The notes under the pieces: model-generated
Told to the model about the DNA's origin: nothing
Seen by the model: only the letters and a program-made list of their open reading frames with translations
Database searches by the model: none
Program-made: the position numbers and the translations under genes
NCBI RefSeq assembly: GCF_032362555.1
Contig: NC_083520.1
Coordinates: 8,990,001 to 9,054,000, forward strand
Reading direction: 5' to 3'
Length of the DNA: 64,000 bases
Source of the DNA: Amyelois transitella
Taxonomy: Eukaryota; Arthropoda; Insecta; Lepidoptera; Pyralidae
Part shown: positions 51,803 through 64,000 of the stretch, one piece after another
Layout of the letters: each line of letters opens with the position of its first letter
Position numbering within the stretch: position 1 is the first letter of the stretch

Positions 51803-54800
51803 ATGTGTAGATTATCGAGCCAAATGCAAGAATATGGTGGCACTTCGTCTAACAAGGAGTTCCGTGAAGGAGTCGAGGGGGCCAGGGACAGGACCACAGC
51901 CCACCAACCAGAGGGGTTCCAACCCTCGCAGCACCAGTACACCATGATCCAGCAGAAGGGATATGGTAACCACCCAAAATACTGAAGTTATTATTTTAGT
52001 CTTCTTTCTTTTAGACTGCAAAGTTAGGTGAATTGATCCTATAAATCTTTAAACCTGTACAAGTAACCCAACATCTCCAAGATGGCATTGTAACGATCAT
52101 TAAGAAGGAAATTGACAACAATGAACTGGTCAGTTTGTTCAAAAAAATGGCATAAACTTTTTAAATGCTAATTATATTCTCATTATCATCTTTAAGTCTA
52201 TATGGACAAAGGTTCATTCAAATGTTAATTGTAATAGAAATATTAAAAGATTGTAAAGATGGTGATGATGGTATACAAATTTCAGTAGCTTTTATATTAT
52301 TCTGTGTTTCAGGATGTGCTACCAAGGACCTTTCTGACCCAAATATGGCAACGTATTGCCGAGTAGCAACGGGTATATACGAAGCTACCGCCTCTAATCA
52401 GCAGTATCAGAATCCAAGGTAATAAGTATAAATTAATAACAAAGTTATGTTCTCAAATTTATTTGTAAATTTTCATATTGACTTTCAGATACAACAACCC
52501 GTCAGCTCCTACCTTTAGTTCACCTCCAAATTCACCTCTAGTTGGGCTAATTTTTGACCCGTCCTCTCCTAACTACAGTGGGCCAGGTGTATCGGGAGAA
52601 AGAGGACTTAACTCAAATAGACGATCACAAAGTTCTTGGTCAATTTCCAGTCAAGAACCAATTGGCACTGGAGCAAAGAAAAAAATTGTCAGAAGTCAGG
52701 ACAAACGAAACGCATACAACTCTGATCCTCGTTTCCACGAGAGATATAAAGATAATACAGATACAGAACGTCAAAGGAAACAAGATAAGAACTTGAGTTC
52801 AGAATCCACTTCGAGCCTTAATTTTTTTGTTGAGGGAGAAAGAATGGTTTCTGAACTTTGTAATATACCTGATTCTGGGTCGAGGCCCGAATCTAATGGA
52901 CACAAGCAGAAGAACAATTCAGAAGTCGACAAAAATAAAGCACCTGATTCCTCTGATACTATGCAGACTGTTTTGGATAAAATTATTATTCACGATCAAA
53001 TACCTAACCAAATTGTTCAGTTAGCAATAGAAGCCTGTACTGATGCCGAGAACATAGCAATCACACATCACAACAGACCATGTTTCAAAAATATACATTC
53101 AATTTGCGCCAAAACTAGATCTAACGTACAAAAGCCAGACAGTGCTGTCCCAAATTTACACTCTCAAGGAATTCCATGGGTAATCAAAAATTTCATTTTT
53201 TCTTTTGTGCGCATTTTAGACGGTTGGAAGGGAGCCAAAGAACTTTTAAGTGAAAAACATGAGACATTTTCTAGAATTGAAAATAAGTATTACAGCCCAA
53301 ATATTAGAGAATGTTTTGTGCAATGGCAAGCTGTGACAAAAGAAATGTTGACGCATATGTATAAAACATTTAAGTGTCTTGATCATGGATTTACCATGGA
53401 ACAAAAGAGTTTTACACACAATTATTATGCCACTAATTCAGCAGCTCCGAGACACCAAAATCAGAGCAAGTTTCAGCAGACAAAGCCTCACGTAAGCACT
53501 CCGAGACCTGTGAATGCGTCGCCTCAACCATTTAATGCAGTGCAGCCTCCGTGGGCTCAGAACCAAGGTCAAACTTCTACTCAAAGTTTCAGCGACAATC
53601 AATGGCAATCTCGTTCGGCTGTCACATACAAAAAGTTTCCTGTGATTCCTCCACCAAATTCTCACAATTTTTATCCACTTAATGATCAAGCTGAAATTGA
53701 TAATTACCAGAAAGCTCATTATAAGTGTGATCCTTGCAGTGTACGTGAAGCAAAACCTAGGCAGTCATGGACGATTACGAATGTCCCAGATTTCAGAGCA
53801 TTAGAAAACATGTGCCATGCAGATCAAAGAGAACTTTATAATCAACTCAAACATAAGATGGATGCAGAACTTGGAAAAGCGCCAGGTCAGCCACTGATAG
53901 GAAATATTCCATGTGATCTCCTGCAAAGAAGAGAAATGGAACTAAAGGCTAAAATGATTCCTTTGAGTCATGTTGAAAAAACATTAATACCAAGCATGGC
54001 AGCGGCTGCAGATATGAGAGGCTGTTTTGTACAGAAAAATAATAGCGGTGGAGATACAAAAGAAGAAACTGATTTTTTTGCGGCGTGGGGTCAGATGGTC
54101 CAAAAAGAACCTAATGATTATATAACTCATCACTCTCACAACATTCCAATCCCAACAAATGTTGTGACGATTTCAAGTAATATTTCTGGCCCCGTGCAAT
54201 TTATTGATCCCGAAAATGATGAGTTTCATGAGATGTCTAAAGTTTATATGAAGCCTGGAAGTTACAAAGTGCCTATTAAGTCTACAGATCCTTTTATGCA
54301 AGGAAATTCTGAAATAGTATTTGACAACCCGGTGATGGACGAGGTGTCATCTTTAAAAATAAAACCAGCTTTTCCACCCATCACCCTGGCACCTCAACCA
54401 AAATATAATCTCGAGTCATGGCCTTGTATGATGCCAAGACGTGCTGATGACATGTGCACCGACGAGCAGAAGGTTATATGTCGACCGGGAATTCCAAACA
54501 TTGATATGAGAGATCCATTTGATATTCTTTCTTGCGTGACATCCGATCGTGCTTGGGAAGCTGCCAAGGAGGCCGCACCAAGGTTGATGGATTTCATCCA
54601 TGAAGGATCTAAATCTGATACAGCTCGTTTGTATGATGCCTTAGGATTGGGTTCTACGGGAGAATACATTGTAAACATCAAGCAACCGAAACTGGGAATG
54701 GATCAGACAGATGTGTGGGCATCAGGTGTGACCTCTAATAATTTTGTTTCTAAAGAAATATCCACTAACTGGAGTCAAGATACAAATCAAGAGAACTATT

Positions 54801-55846
54801 TGCTGCCCAAAGATCAAGAGCAATCAATATTCACTGAAGATATTTCCAAATTACTTGATTGTGACCCTAAACCTATAGAGGTCGACGATCAAATAGAAGT
54901 GCTTGAATCTGTCAAAGATTTAAAAGAAAATGCTCGATGTCCCAACTTTGATCAAACAGGAAATTACGTAAGAGATGAAAATCAAAAGAAAAATAGTGGA
55001 AAAGCTAAAGTTACCGCTTCAGGTATGTGGTACCATCCTAAAAAGAAGAAGCCATTACCATCAGCTACTACAAAAAAATTTGAGTCCATATTGTCAACTC
55101 TGTCTCAAATTAACGAAGCTAATTTTATTCAACATGATATGGACATTAAAGTGGTGAGTAAAGTTTTGCAGCTTCAACATGAAGTTTTAAGTTAAATGAA
55201 GAACCATCATCCTAGTTAACGTTTATTTCACTTCTAGGCTCCAAGATTTTACGAAGTAGTGAAGTATCCAATGTGTCTTCATGATATCGCTACAAAGTTG
55301 AAAAATTCTTCTTATACTGAATATGATCAAGTGGTTCAAGACTTCAGACGCATTTTTAATAATGTTCGTCTATACTTAAAGGTAATCCAATTAAGTCTAT
55401 AATAATGTATAATAATTTCAACCTGTTCAGACAAGCGCAACCCTTTCGTATTAACACAAATTTCGGGTTTTTTTTGGGTAATTTTCCTCTCCGTTTATAT
55501 TGTAAAAGTCAATATAAAAGTAAGTTTAATGTGATACTTCTTTTAGACCTTAGCTACAGTAGCAACCTGTCACTATCCTTAGTCCCACGTTTTGTGTTCG
55601 TAGAGCTTTCCGGATGCGAATATGAAAAAAAATGTGAACAAAGTCTCTGCCGACTTTGAGAAAATGTTAAACGACGAGTTTGTAAAATCCGAAGTCAAGA
55701 TGAAGGCCCACGAAAATATGGAATCTAATTCTGCTTCGAGCAAGAAAGAGGGAAAGGATACTGATGCCAACAAAGCAGATATTAAAAACGATGAGGGTAA
55801 TAAGAAAACAGCCCCAAATGCAGCTACCAGCGATGAAAACAATTAA
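51803..55846 (+). CDS. Large disordered protein with a C-terminal non-canonical bromodomain
   Basis: Exons 51803-51965, 52313-52418, 52489-55153, 55238-55381 and 55604-55846 join in agreeing phases (1, 2, 0, 0) to 1107 codons including the stop. ATG at 51803 or, in better agreement with scanning context, at 51824 starts the frame. The first about 800 residues are polar and rich in Ser, Pro, Asn and Gln (for example NNPSAPTFSSPPNSP, KPRQSWTITNVPDFRALENM), with no domain I recognise. Residues about 955-1055 resemble a bromodomain: ILSTLSQINEANF, then VAPRFYEVVKYPMCLHDIATKL, SYTEYDQVVQDFRRIFNNVRLYL, and NVNKVSADFEKML, spanning three exons. The usual PMD is PMC, and the acetyl-lysine-binding Asn after Tyr is Leu (RLYLK). 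The tail is lysine- and glutamate-rich (KKEGKDTDANK). It is probably a nuclear chromatin-associated protein, but ligand binding is doubtful. Confidence 0.82.
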
Positions 55847-58378
55847 AATTAATGTTTCGATTTATTAAACGAATTAATTTCTAAATTACATAAAGACAAA
55901 CATTTATATATACATTTCATCTTTTCAGTCAACAGTCAATGTGTAGGCATTGATGTTTTTGGAATTTGATTTTATATTTTATTTCTTTTTTATTTGTTTC
56001 ATTTAGGAGCATCCATTAATTGGCTGCTTGAAATTTACAATTTATTATCTACTTATTGACATTCATCATTATCGATAAATTAGTTAAGAAACCTCTAGTC
56101 AACAGCGAGATGATTTTTTAAACAAATGTCAGTGAAGTTATCAGAACTATTACTTCTTAAGGTTATCAATTTAATGTGTAAGTGCTGCCAATTTTTCGAA
56201 AGGACATTTTTCGCTTCCAGAGTGGGGCTGAACTAGATTTATTCTCTATTATTTCTTGTCTTCTTCCTTGCATATTTAATTATAGTTTTTAATTTGTCTT
56301 TCTTCTTTTACTTACTTACTAGTGATCCGTGTTGATTTTTGTGCAGAAAAACAAATTTATGTTTTGATGCGATACCAGATGAGTTACTTTTTCTTTAATA
56401 ATATCAATTTCATTGCTACTGACAAGGTTCCCACTGTTTCTCAATAAATATTGTTATACTTACTTCAAACACTCTAATAGAATTTCATGTTCTTTTTTAT
56501 ACTGCTATCTGTGATGTATATTTAGGTAAAAGTTAATAAATGGAATCTTATATCACGCTTAATTAACTTTACGATTTACTTGAAACATGTAAATAGTTAA
56601 AAATAGAAGCTGTACAAAAATGAATCCTTAAAAGTTTAAGTTTCCTGGGATCGCGAATACAAGCTGTACTTGTTAATATATATCTAGGTGGTTCAAAGCT
56701 TCTTGGAAATTCGGTTCATTTCATGGGAGGTTTAATTAATTACACATTGTTAGTGTGCCTATTCTATGGTATTTGTTGTAACACTATTATGTTCAGGATT
56801 TGATGTCTTTTACAGGCAAAGCATAAGTTCGACGAAGATAGATATGTACATTAATAAAGTCAAGCAGAGCTAGGTGTGTTAGCTAGCTACACTATCAAAA
56901 TTGCATTTCTTTCTGATCTATTTGGAACTTCTCATGACACCTTACTTTATACAAAGCTCCATTTTAATTTTGACCTTTGTTCATTTGCTGTTTCAACATT
57001 GATTGTTTAATATTTTTAATTGATTTTTGAGTCCATTTTACCTGCCATAGAGAAATAAGTGAATTACTTACGACGTCCGCATTTGATTTTAATTTGGCAA
57101 AGTATTTGAATATAAGTTGTGCAAATTTGAAATTTAATCTTGACGACGTTCGGGTTAATTTTAAGTATTCATTAAGTTGTGATGTTATTATTTAACTTAT
57201 TTACCTAAAATTATGGCAAGGAACTCCTATGATAATAAAAGAGTTGTTTCTTATTCGTTTTCTCATTTCATAGTTAGTCAAATATTTGGTTCTAAGGTAC
57301 TGATAATTTCTCTTCAAACATTATTATGATCGACAAAGGGATAAACTTCACTTTCACTCGCAGGTTACAAAGAATCGCGGCGTGGAATCTAATATTTCAC
57401 ACTTTGGTCACACTGCACGCTCTCCCTCCATTAGTTTTGTGGATAACGCCCATCTGGTTAAACTGGGTTAATCAATCAATCGTATTGGCTGGAATACAAC
57501 ATATTACAGGCTAAAAAAAACAAACTCTTCAACACCGAATAACCAATTAACTGCACGTTTAGAACTCCGGTGAAAATTTTTAACTGAATTACCTTGTGAT
57601 TCAGTAGTAGTAGTGTGATTCAGTGAGTAAAAGATGAACTGTTCAGTGGATTTGCTAAGACAAGAGAAATACTAATGCCTTGTCAACGTTGTCGATTCTC
57701 AGTTCGATCATCATAATATTGATTGCGATGATCATAATGAGATGTGCGATTTAATTATTTTTTTCGCTCAACCGTCGAACAACTGAGATTTTTTTAAGTA
57801 TAGACCCGTAAAGGAGTAGAGTATTTAGGAAATACTCGTCAATGAACATTTAGATTCCAATACTCACAAGAAAGAAACCCTCAGTCACTTACCAAAATAA
57901 GACGGTGAAAATTCTATTCTTATACTACCCATTACTCGGATTTAGAAATGATGCAAAGTTTACTCTTTATTATGATGTATAACGTAAACTATCGTCGATA
58001 CTAATTACGTAACGATTTTTATGGGTTACCCATCTGGAATGCGGAGATCAGGCGGAAATCTCTTTGGGTAAGACTTATCCACTCCAGGATCATAGATAAA
58101 CATTAGACATATGCAAGGTCGTCCAGGTGAGGTCCATAAAACTCCAATCGTGACTTAGTCCAGGGTGATGATAAGTGATTTTCCGTCTATCCCACTACTC
58201 CAATAGTATTGTCTTCATGTTGGGGCAACTAGGACAATTTCGTTAGTATCACTTGTCCCACGACACTACTTGGACAATCTCACTTGTCCCATAATGGGAC
58301 AATGGGACAATGAGACAATGGGACAATAGGACTAGTGGGAAAGATCTTTTAGTTTTTACTTTCTTTTATTTCTATTAT
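55847..58378. other. 3' flank of the bromodomain gene and gene-poor DNA
   Basis: AATAAA near 56444 could serve as the polyadenylation signal. A 62-codon frame at 57326-57514 has no recognisable motif. A GGGACAAT-type short tandem repeat lies at about 58255-58335. Confidence 0.4.
58255..58340. repeat. Short tandem repeat, GGGACAAT/ATTGTCCC type
   Basis: At least four near-perfect 8-9 bp units (GGGACAATGGGACAATG...) preceded by inverted single units (TTGTCCCA). Confidence 0.65.
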
Positions 58379-58379
58379 T

Positions 58380-58475
58380 ACGCTTCTTTTCTGGAAAAGT
58401 GGGCAGAGACTATATCTTTCCACCTGTCACGATCCTGCATACCTCTTTTGCATCATCCATATTCATCACTCTTGT
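58380..58475 (-). repeat. L element, diverged
   Basis: ACGCTTCTTTTCTGGAAAAG through CACGATCCTGCATACC to ATTCATCACTCTT. An old copy. Confidence 0.5.
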
Positions 58476-58521
58476 TGGTTTAGTTTAGGGTAACACACAG
58501 CACATAGCAATATAATACTTA

Positions 58522-58788
58522 CTAGCTGTGCCCACGACTTCGTCCGCGTGGAATAGTTATTTTGGGCATCATTGAAGCTCTCAAGGATGAATAATTTTCT
58601 CCGTTTATTTCACATTTTACATTATTTCTTCGCTCCTTATAGTTGCAGCGTGATGTTATACAGCCTAAAGCCTTCATCAATAAATGGTCTATTCAACACA
58701 AAAATAATTTTTCAATTCGAACCTGAATAGATCCTGAGATTAGCGCGTTCAAACAAACAAACTCTTCAGTTTTATAATATTAGTATAT
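58522..58788 (-). repeat. Non-autonomous Helitron, Lep1 type
   Basis: CTAG at the left, with GCCCACGACTTCGTCCGCG and the conserved body, ending near TTATAATATTAGTATAT at the 5' end. Confidence 0.65.
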
Positions 58789-59009
58789 ATTTAGAACTCG
58801 CATACTTAATGATAATACGTGAAAGTAAGTCCATTTGTACAAGGATCTTTGCACTGTCACCACAGAAATATAAATAATGTAGTGCTTCTAAACCTAGTGC
58901 AAACATTCTTGACATCTAAAACCTAGATAATGGATGTCAAACAATGCTTTGCTTTCCATTTTAAAGGTGTATTAGCGTTTATTTACCTTCTGTACATACA
59001 TACACATAC

Positions 59010-59222
59010 AGGTTCCCGGCACCAATAGAAAAAAGAATAGGACCACTCCAACCCCTTTCCATGGATGTCTATGATAGGCTTATAAACTTGGGATTCTTCT
59101 TTTAGGCGATGAGCTAGCAACCTGTCATTATTTGAATCTCAATTCTATCTTAAAGCCAAATAGTTGAAGGTGGGCTATCAGTCTTTTCAAGACTGTTGAC
59201 TCTGTCTACTCCGCAATGGATA
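59010..59222 (+). repeat. S element, tail missing
   Basis: GGTTCCCGGCACCAATAGAA to CTCTGTCTACTCCGCAATGG. A separate short antisense head lies at about 59262-59281 (GGGAACCACACGGCA). Confidence 0.65.
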
Positions 59223-59664
59223 AATGGAGAAAGAGTACCGGGAACCCTAAGCCTGAACCACTGCTGGGAACCACACGGCACTTCCCAACAGTTTATGTTC
59301 TTAATACAATGAATCCCACGTAACCCACATAACAAAGTATCAGGTGTTACATAAATACAATCACAAAAGGTCTTATAACCTCCATAATTCGTTAGATTTG
59401 TCTGGTTGAGAAAAAAAGAGATTGATGTCTTAGAGTAACTTTTTATTCCAATAGAGCGCGCAAATAGCAACAGCAGACTCTTTTCTTTTAGACTTTATTA
59501 AAAAATAATTTGACTATTAAAAGAGATTCACATATTCAAATCAATTAACTAAGACTAGGATTCATTCCTTTCATGCCTTTAAACACTAACATTATGCAGT
59601 ACATGTCATACATATTAATAATTATAAATGCTTAATTTATTAAGTATGGACGTGCGTATATTTA

Positions 59665-59738
59665 TTTGTCTTTGAATTTCGAGACTATTGGCTCTGTGTA
59701 CCCTGTAAGGAATAAATTTCATGTATATATGTATGGTC
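59665..59738 (+). repeat. S element 3' remnant
   Basis: GAGACTATTGGCTCTGTGTA and CCCTGTAAGGAATAAA, followed by ATGTATATATGTATG. Confidence 0.5.
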
Positions 59739-59879
59739 ATAGGATATATTGCTGGTGCTCTTAATATTGTTATCTTGCGCGCACTCTACCATAAACAAAC
59801 TTTTTAATTTTTTAACTCAAGACGCAAGAGCAGATATAAATGTTTGTTGATCGGCAGAAGCATGACAAAAGTCAATAAT

Positions 59880-60146
59880 ATAGGGTCACGTCACGGCTGG
59901 CGATTTCCTAGAAAGCATGGAGAAATTGATGAGGAATGGCCGGTCAAAGTGGAAACATCTTTCAGTCTCGGGAGAATGAGGCGCCGCGCGCGTCGCTTTT
60001 TTCGTTATTTTTAACATTTCAAATATTATATAGAATGTGATTGGTTAATTGTGTTGTGTTAGTTTAGTGTATGTTGATGTGAAATGTAGATTTTATTGTT
60101 AGTTGTGTAAAGTACCTATTTAGTGTAAATTATGCTTAAATCTAGG
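59880..60146 (+). other. Possible first exon of a plus-strand gene
   Basis: A CpG-rich patch (GGCGCCGCGCGCGTCGC, about 59980-59997) is followed by a leader and ATG at 60132 (ATG CTT AAA TCT AGG), then a consensus donor GTAAGT at 60147. No following exon was recognised before 64000. Weak evidence. Confidence 0.22.
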
Positions 60147-60354
60147 GTAAGTTAAATATTTCTTCTTTTTAAAACTAAATTATTCGGGATTTTTGATTCA
60201 GGTAGTGACAGGTTGCTAACCCATCGCGTAATAAAAGAATAATCCGAAGCTGAGGCTTAATAAAGTTATTCTCACATAAAAAGTTTTGTAACCGAAATAG
60301 GTAACTGAGTAGGTTCAAATAAATCGGGGGAATCCCGGATAAAGGACAGATAAG

Positions 60355-60470
60355 GAGTAGGTACCCGAAACCGAGGAGCTTGCATGAAGAATTATAAAGG
60401 TAAACGAAGCGAAAGAAGCGTAAGTACTTCTTGTGTGTGTAGTGCAAGTGAAAAAGTGACCTTTGAGTGT
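60355..60470 (+). repeat. L element, diverged
   Basis: GTACCCGAAACCGAGGAGCT followed by TGCATGAAGA, with the C-terminal codons degraded. Confidence 0.45.
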
Positions 60471-61017
60471 CCATTGTTGTTATTTTTATTTTAAAACGTA
60501 ATTTAACCGTAATAGGTACCTATCACAGATTAAAAAACTCAATAATAGATAAGATTATCTAGACTGTTAGAATTTCCTGAAATTAGCTAATTTTACAACT
60601 ATTAGATTAAAAATTCGTGTCAGATCAGATATCGTTCACTTATCGTATCACTGTATTTGTTTACAATTTATTCTATTTTTTTTATGGCCATTATAATCTA
60701 TAATACCGTTTGAAGTAGGTATCTAAGTCAACTAATCTAAATTAATTAATTTAACTTTTTGTTCCGGCTATTGTAACATATCTTTTAATCATAGATTTAA
60801 TTCAATGAAAATAATAAGGTTATTGCCTGCCTATTTCATTCCTTAATCCAATTCATAGAGGTACCAGTCCCCAGGAAATATCTACTCAACTAGCTTTTCT
60901 GAGATTCCTATCTTTTTATCACTTATCCCTTTCTGGGTAGACATTCTGGAAGAGCAAACAGTTTTGAAAAGGCCTTGTTCACATTAAGTTCGAATGTACT
61001 TAAATATGTATAAGGAC

Positions 61018-61110
61018 TGACACACTCAATCCAGGATCCATGGTCATCCCGGGCTCCTCTCCGGAGTGGTGTGGATGCAACCGGGACTAATGCCATGAGG
61101 AAGAAGTACA
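61018..61110 (+). repeat. Second SINE family, 3' part
   Basis: ACTCAATCCAGGATCCATGG ... GGATGCAACCGGGACTAATG, as in 38640-38728. Confidence 0.55.
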
Positions 61111-61329
61111 ACACATGGATAAAGTCTAGCCCGCAATTATACCCTTTAGATATTTTTTTATTTTTTGAAAACATTAGTCAAGATCAGTAAAAAAAAGTCA
61201 ATCCATATCTCAATTGACTGAATGGAAGATGATGTCATTAGAAATCGGTATTTTATAAATACATAAAGACTGAAAGGCCACCTTCAGCTATATACTCGTC
61301 TTTTTCTTCTTCTTCTTGCGTCGTGTTCC

Positions 61330-61690
61330 TCATTACTGAGGGTCGTGAACTCCCCAGAGACAAGTCAGTTTGAGCGCACTACGTCTCTCCGCCTTGCCCG
61401 GTCCTTAGCGGTGTGGAGCGCCTCATGTAGGTCCTTATCCAGCGTCGAACGTATCTGGTCAGTCCATCTAAGTGGGCTACGTCCCCTTGATCATTTCCCC
61501 TCTACCTTGCCGGTGATCATCAGCTGTTCCAAATTGTCGCCATCTTTGCGTGCTATGTGGCCAAAAAATTCCAGAATTCTTCGTAAACAGGTGGTGGAAA
61601 GCCTAGTTTGGATGTTGAGTTCACGAAGAATGGACTTGTTTGTGCGAAATGCAGTCCATGGAATCTGGAGCATCTTTCTCCAGCACCACT
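61330..61690 (-). pseudogene. LINE reverse transcriptase C-terminal fragment
   Basis: On the minus strand the frame reads MLQIPWTAFRTNKSILRELN, RRILEFFGHIARKDGDNLEQ and LMITGKVEGKRSRGRSPLRW, which is the post-RT region typical of many insect non-LTR retrotransposons (a GHI-R motif, then GK-EGKR-RGR---W). The rest of the LINE is absent. It is not contiguous with the L fragment beside it. Confidence 0.75.
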
Positions 61691-61699
61691 ACCTTATAC

Positions 61700-61850
61700 T
61701 CGTACATACGTACAAACCATCACGCCTGTTTCTTCCCATTGGGGTAGGCAGAGATGGATTTTCACTTGCTACGATCCCTACAGACTTCTACCGCTTTTTC
61801 CGCACTCATTACTACTTTCATGCATATTCTACGATTACGGGTACTCCTAA
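61700..61850 (-). repeat. L element (LINE) 3' end, diverged
   Basis: ACCATCACGCCTGTTTCTTC, GGGGTAGGCAGAGATGG and TGCTACGATCCCTACAGAC match the antisense L 3' end with many changes. Confidence 0.6.
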
Positions 61851-61912
61851 CATCTACCTTTTTCAAAACATTATTAGAGGTATTTTTAAAAGTATCAATT
61901 GTTGAATTTTAC

Positions 61913-62160
61913 GGCCTCTGTGGCGCACCGTTAGTACCTACGCTTGTCTGTGGCACCGGAGGTCCCGGGTTCGAATCCCGGTCAGGGCATGATGAGAAAA
62001 GAACTTGTCCTGATTGGCCTGGGTCTTGGATGTTTATCTATATAAGTATTTATTATAAAATATAGTATCGTTGAGTTATTATCTCGTAACACAAGTCTCG
62101 AAATTACTTCGAGGCTAACTCAATCTGTGTAATTACACAAATTTGTCCCGTATATATTTA
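61913..62160 (+). repeat. tRNA-derived SINE, full length
   Basis: A tRNA-like head (GGCCTCTGTGGCGCACCGTT, A-box-like; CCCGGGTTCGAATCCCGG, B box) is followed by a unique body and an AT-rich 3' end. Its body alone recurs at 22284-22440. It is not a functional tRNA, because the acceptor and anticodon arms do not pair. Confidence 0.8.
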
Positions 62161-62393
62161 TTTATTTTTAATTTAATTTTTCCTTGATTATTAGATAAAC
62201 AACTCACTCTGCTTGAGAAATGATAAGCATTTATAGGCAAATTCCTGCCAACTAATCTATGAATCAGTGGTGGTGCTTCAAATATATTTGTTTTGATTGG
62301 ATAGGATTATTTGTTATTGATTACTTAAAGTAGTGAATACACTATAATTTTGTAGTGTAGTTTTTAGCACTTTAAATCAAATCAATTTATGAT

Positions 62394-62472
62394 TATCATG
62401 GCAAGTGGAAAGATAAAGTAGTCTCTGCCCGAAAAAGCCTCCCGAAAAAGATGTGATTCTATGTATAGTCAC
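62394..62472 (+). repeat. L element remnant
   Basis: CATGGCAAGTGGAAAGATAA, then TAGTCTCTGCCCGAAAAAGC, then GTGATTCTATGTATA. Confidence 0.5.
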
Positions 62473-62503
62473 CCTCATATTTTTTTTTCAAATAAAAAAG
62501 AAA

Positions 62504-62591
62504 ATTAAGGCAAAGTTTGGCCTATCAGTCTTTATGCAACTGTTAGTACTGTCTACCCCGTAAGGGATAAAGACTAATGTATGTATGTATT
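62504..62591 (+). repeat. S element 3' fragment
   Basis: TTTGGCCTATCAGTCTTTAT ... CTACCCCGTAAGGGATAAAG, then a (ATGT)n tail. Further S scraps lie at about 62662-62730, 62755-62780 and 62829-62860. Confidence 0.55.
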
Positions 62592-63269
62592 TAGAATCAA
62601 TACGAGCGCTGCAATAGTAGAAGCTACGACAGAGTAAAGAAATTATAATTTAAAACTGAAACACCCCATCTCTTTCCCATGGCGATATCCATTTTTCAAA
62701 AGGCGACTAAAGGATAGGCGTATTCGTCTAGTGCAGCTTTTACTATGATTTTGCACTTTTCAAAGGCGACTAAAGGATTCATCTAGTTAATCTGTTTACT
62801 ACCTATTCTTGGTTTTAATTGTACCTAATCTGTCTCCTCCGCAAGGAATTAAGACGTGAGTGACGCGTAGGCCCCTGTAGTGTCGGCTTTGTCTGAAAGC
62901 GATAATCTGTACCACTTTCTTATCTGATGGTCACTGATAATGCGGTGACGAAGCGTTGCGTTTAAAAAAGGAAAGCATGACAGAATTCTGTTAGTACAGA
63001 GAGGGCTATTAAACTTAATTATACTGCGAATTAATAAACAGTAAGTTTTTTTTTAATATTCCGATATAACTACACTAGTTAGTACCTACGGACAATGTAT
63101 TTAATAATTCATGGGATAAGTCCGCCATTGCAAGTGATTTGTTTCTTTTATAACTATGTATTTCTATGTAATTGTACAAACGTGTATTTTTGTGGGCAAA
63201 ATATTTAGTAAGGATTCCCGAAAGTCCTATAGGAAGGTAAAAGAATAGAATTTTAAGTAGGTAAAGTTA

Positions 63270-63528
63270 CACATACATACATATATGGTCACGTCTATAT
63301 CCCTTGTGGGGTAGACAGAGCCAACTGTCTTGAAAATACTGATAGGCCACGCTCAGCTATTTGGCTTAATGATAGAATTGAGATTCAAATAGTGACAGGT
63401 ACAGCCCATCGCCTAAATAAAGAATTCCAAGTTTGTAAGCCTATCCCGTAGTCGCCTTTTACGACATCTATGGGAAATAGATGGAGTGGTTCTATTCTTT
63501 TTTGTACTGGTGCCGGGAACCACACGGC
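63270..63528 (-). repeat. S element, full length
   Basis: Antisense, from (CATA)n to GGGAACCACACGGCA. AAAGTTA flanks it (63263-63269 and 63529-63535). Confidence 0.8.
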
Positions 63529-63535
63529 AAAGTTA

Positions 63536-64000
63536 TAAATGAAACCTATCAATAATAGCCAGCCAAAAAGTTATCTAAGGCCACAACCAATAAGTATGTT
63601 GAATTGTTTTGTAGTTTCTATCTGAAACTGCAGATTTAGATTAGGAAGTTCGATTTTTTACTGTTTTATCCCTGATGTATTTTAGTTTAAACCTATTTTT
63701 GGAGTGACAACTGGTTCCCATAAAGACAATGATATAAAAAAGTAACTGCTCTGAGTTCCCGAAATGATAATCACGTTTACTTGAAATAAAAGTGTGACAA
63801 AGGTGTATGACAAAAAAAAATTAAATCTGCGAAAAATATAATGATAGTAATCATAAAATCAGGAATATAAGATTTCTATTTCTATATAGAGTGAAAATAT
63901 TCTCGTACCAATCCTTTTGGAAAAGATGTTTTTAATATTTATATCCTTTCAGGCTGTCCGTTTTTCTCTGTGTCACTAGGTATTTGAATGAACGCGACTT
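63536..64000. other. AT-rich end of window, nothing recognised
   Basis: No frames or repeats with recognisable features. Confidence 0.5.

Noticed and set aside
61913-61990. A second tRNA gene
   Set aside because: A and B boxes are present, but the cloverleaf does not pair and a SINE body follows. It is a SINE head.
1-64000. Virus-derived or LTR elements
   Set aside because: No capsid, envelope, integrase or long terminal repeat signature was seen on either strand.

Overview
The window is nuclear DNA of a ditrysian moth or butterfly. It is AT-rich, and its genes have small exons split by GT-AG introns. It is crowded with short interspersed repeats, including Helitron copies of the lepidopteran Lep1 type, tRNA-derived SINEs and one mariner. 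I saw no bacterial operon, CRISPR array, retrovirus, LTR element or other virus-like element.

Layout. (1) 1-3.1 kb is mostly featureless, with a possible first exon on the minus strand at 3121-3240. (2) 8726-13544 (minus) is a five-exon gene for a 430-codon protein with a Cys-His-Asp arrangement. Its exon 2 carries an in-frame TGA. A GC-rich promoter-like block lies at 13.6-13.7 kb. (3) 20.26 kb holds a tRNA-Leu(UAA) gene (minus). (4) 21-50 kb is a cluster of four small Ly6/uPAR (three-finger) GPI-anchored protein genes, D and C on minus and B and A on plus, all with the same three-exon design. The cluster also contains an orphan or alternative signal-peptide exon, a decayed exon-3 duplicate, and a mariner inside an intron of gene A. 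(5) 51.8-55.85 kb is a five-exon gene for a 1106-residue protein with a C-terminal, non-canonical bromodomain. (6) 56-64 kb is gene-poor, with LINE, SINE and Helitron debris.

The dominant repeat is a SINE-like element of about 250 bp (called S here), with more than 30 whole or broken copies. It starts with a GTGCCG/CGGCAC hairpin and ends in (ATGT)n. A second repeat (called L here) is the 3' end of a LINE whose reading frame ends ...SAYPSGKEA-stop directly before the same (TATG)n tail. About the last 42 nt of S and L align. Both fold into the same stem-loop, and the outer stem shows a compensatory base-pair change. Several S copies have 11-13 bp target-site duplications, and one looks like an L-S template-switch product. 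This suggests that S is mobilised by L through a hairpin lying inside the LINE's last codons, which is the most interesting system in the window.

The four Ly6 genes probably arose by local duplication. B and C have identical exon lengths (55/206/138 nt), similar leader peptides and a similar start-site motif, and they diverge from one another. Their introns are where most S, L and Helitron copies sit, in places within 25 nt of splice sites.
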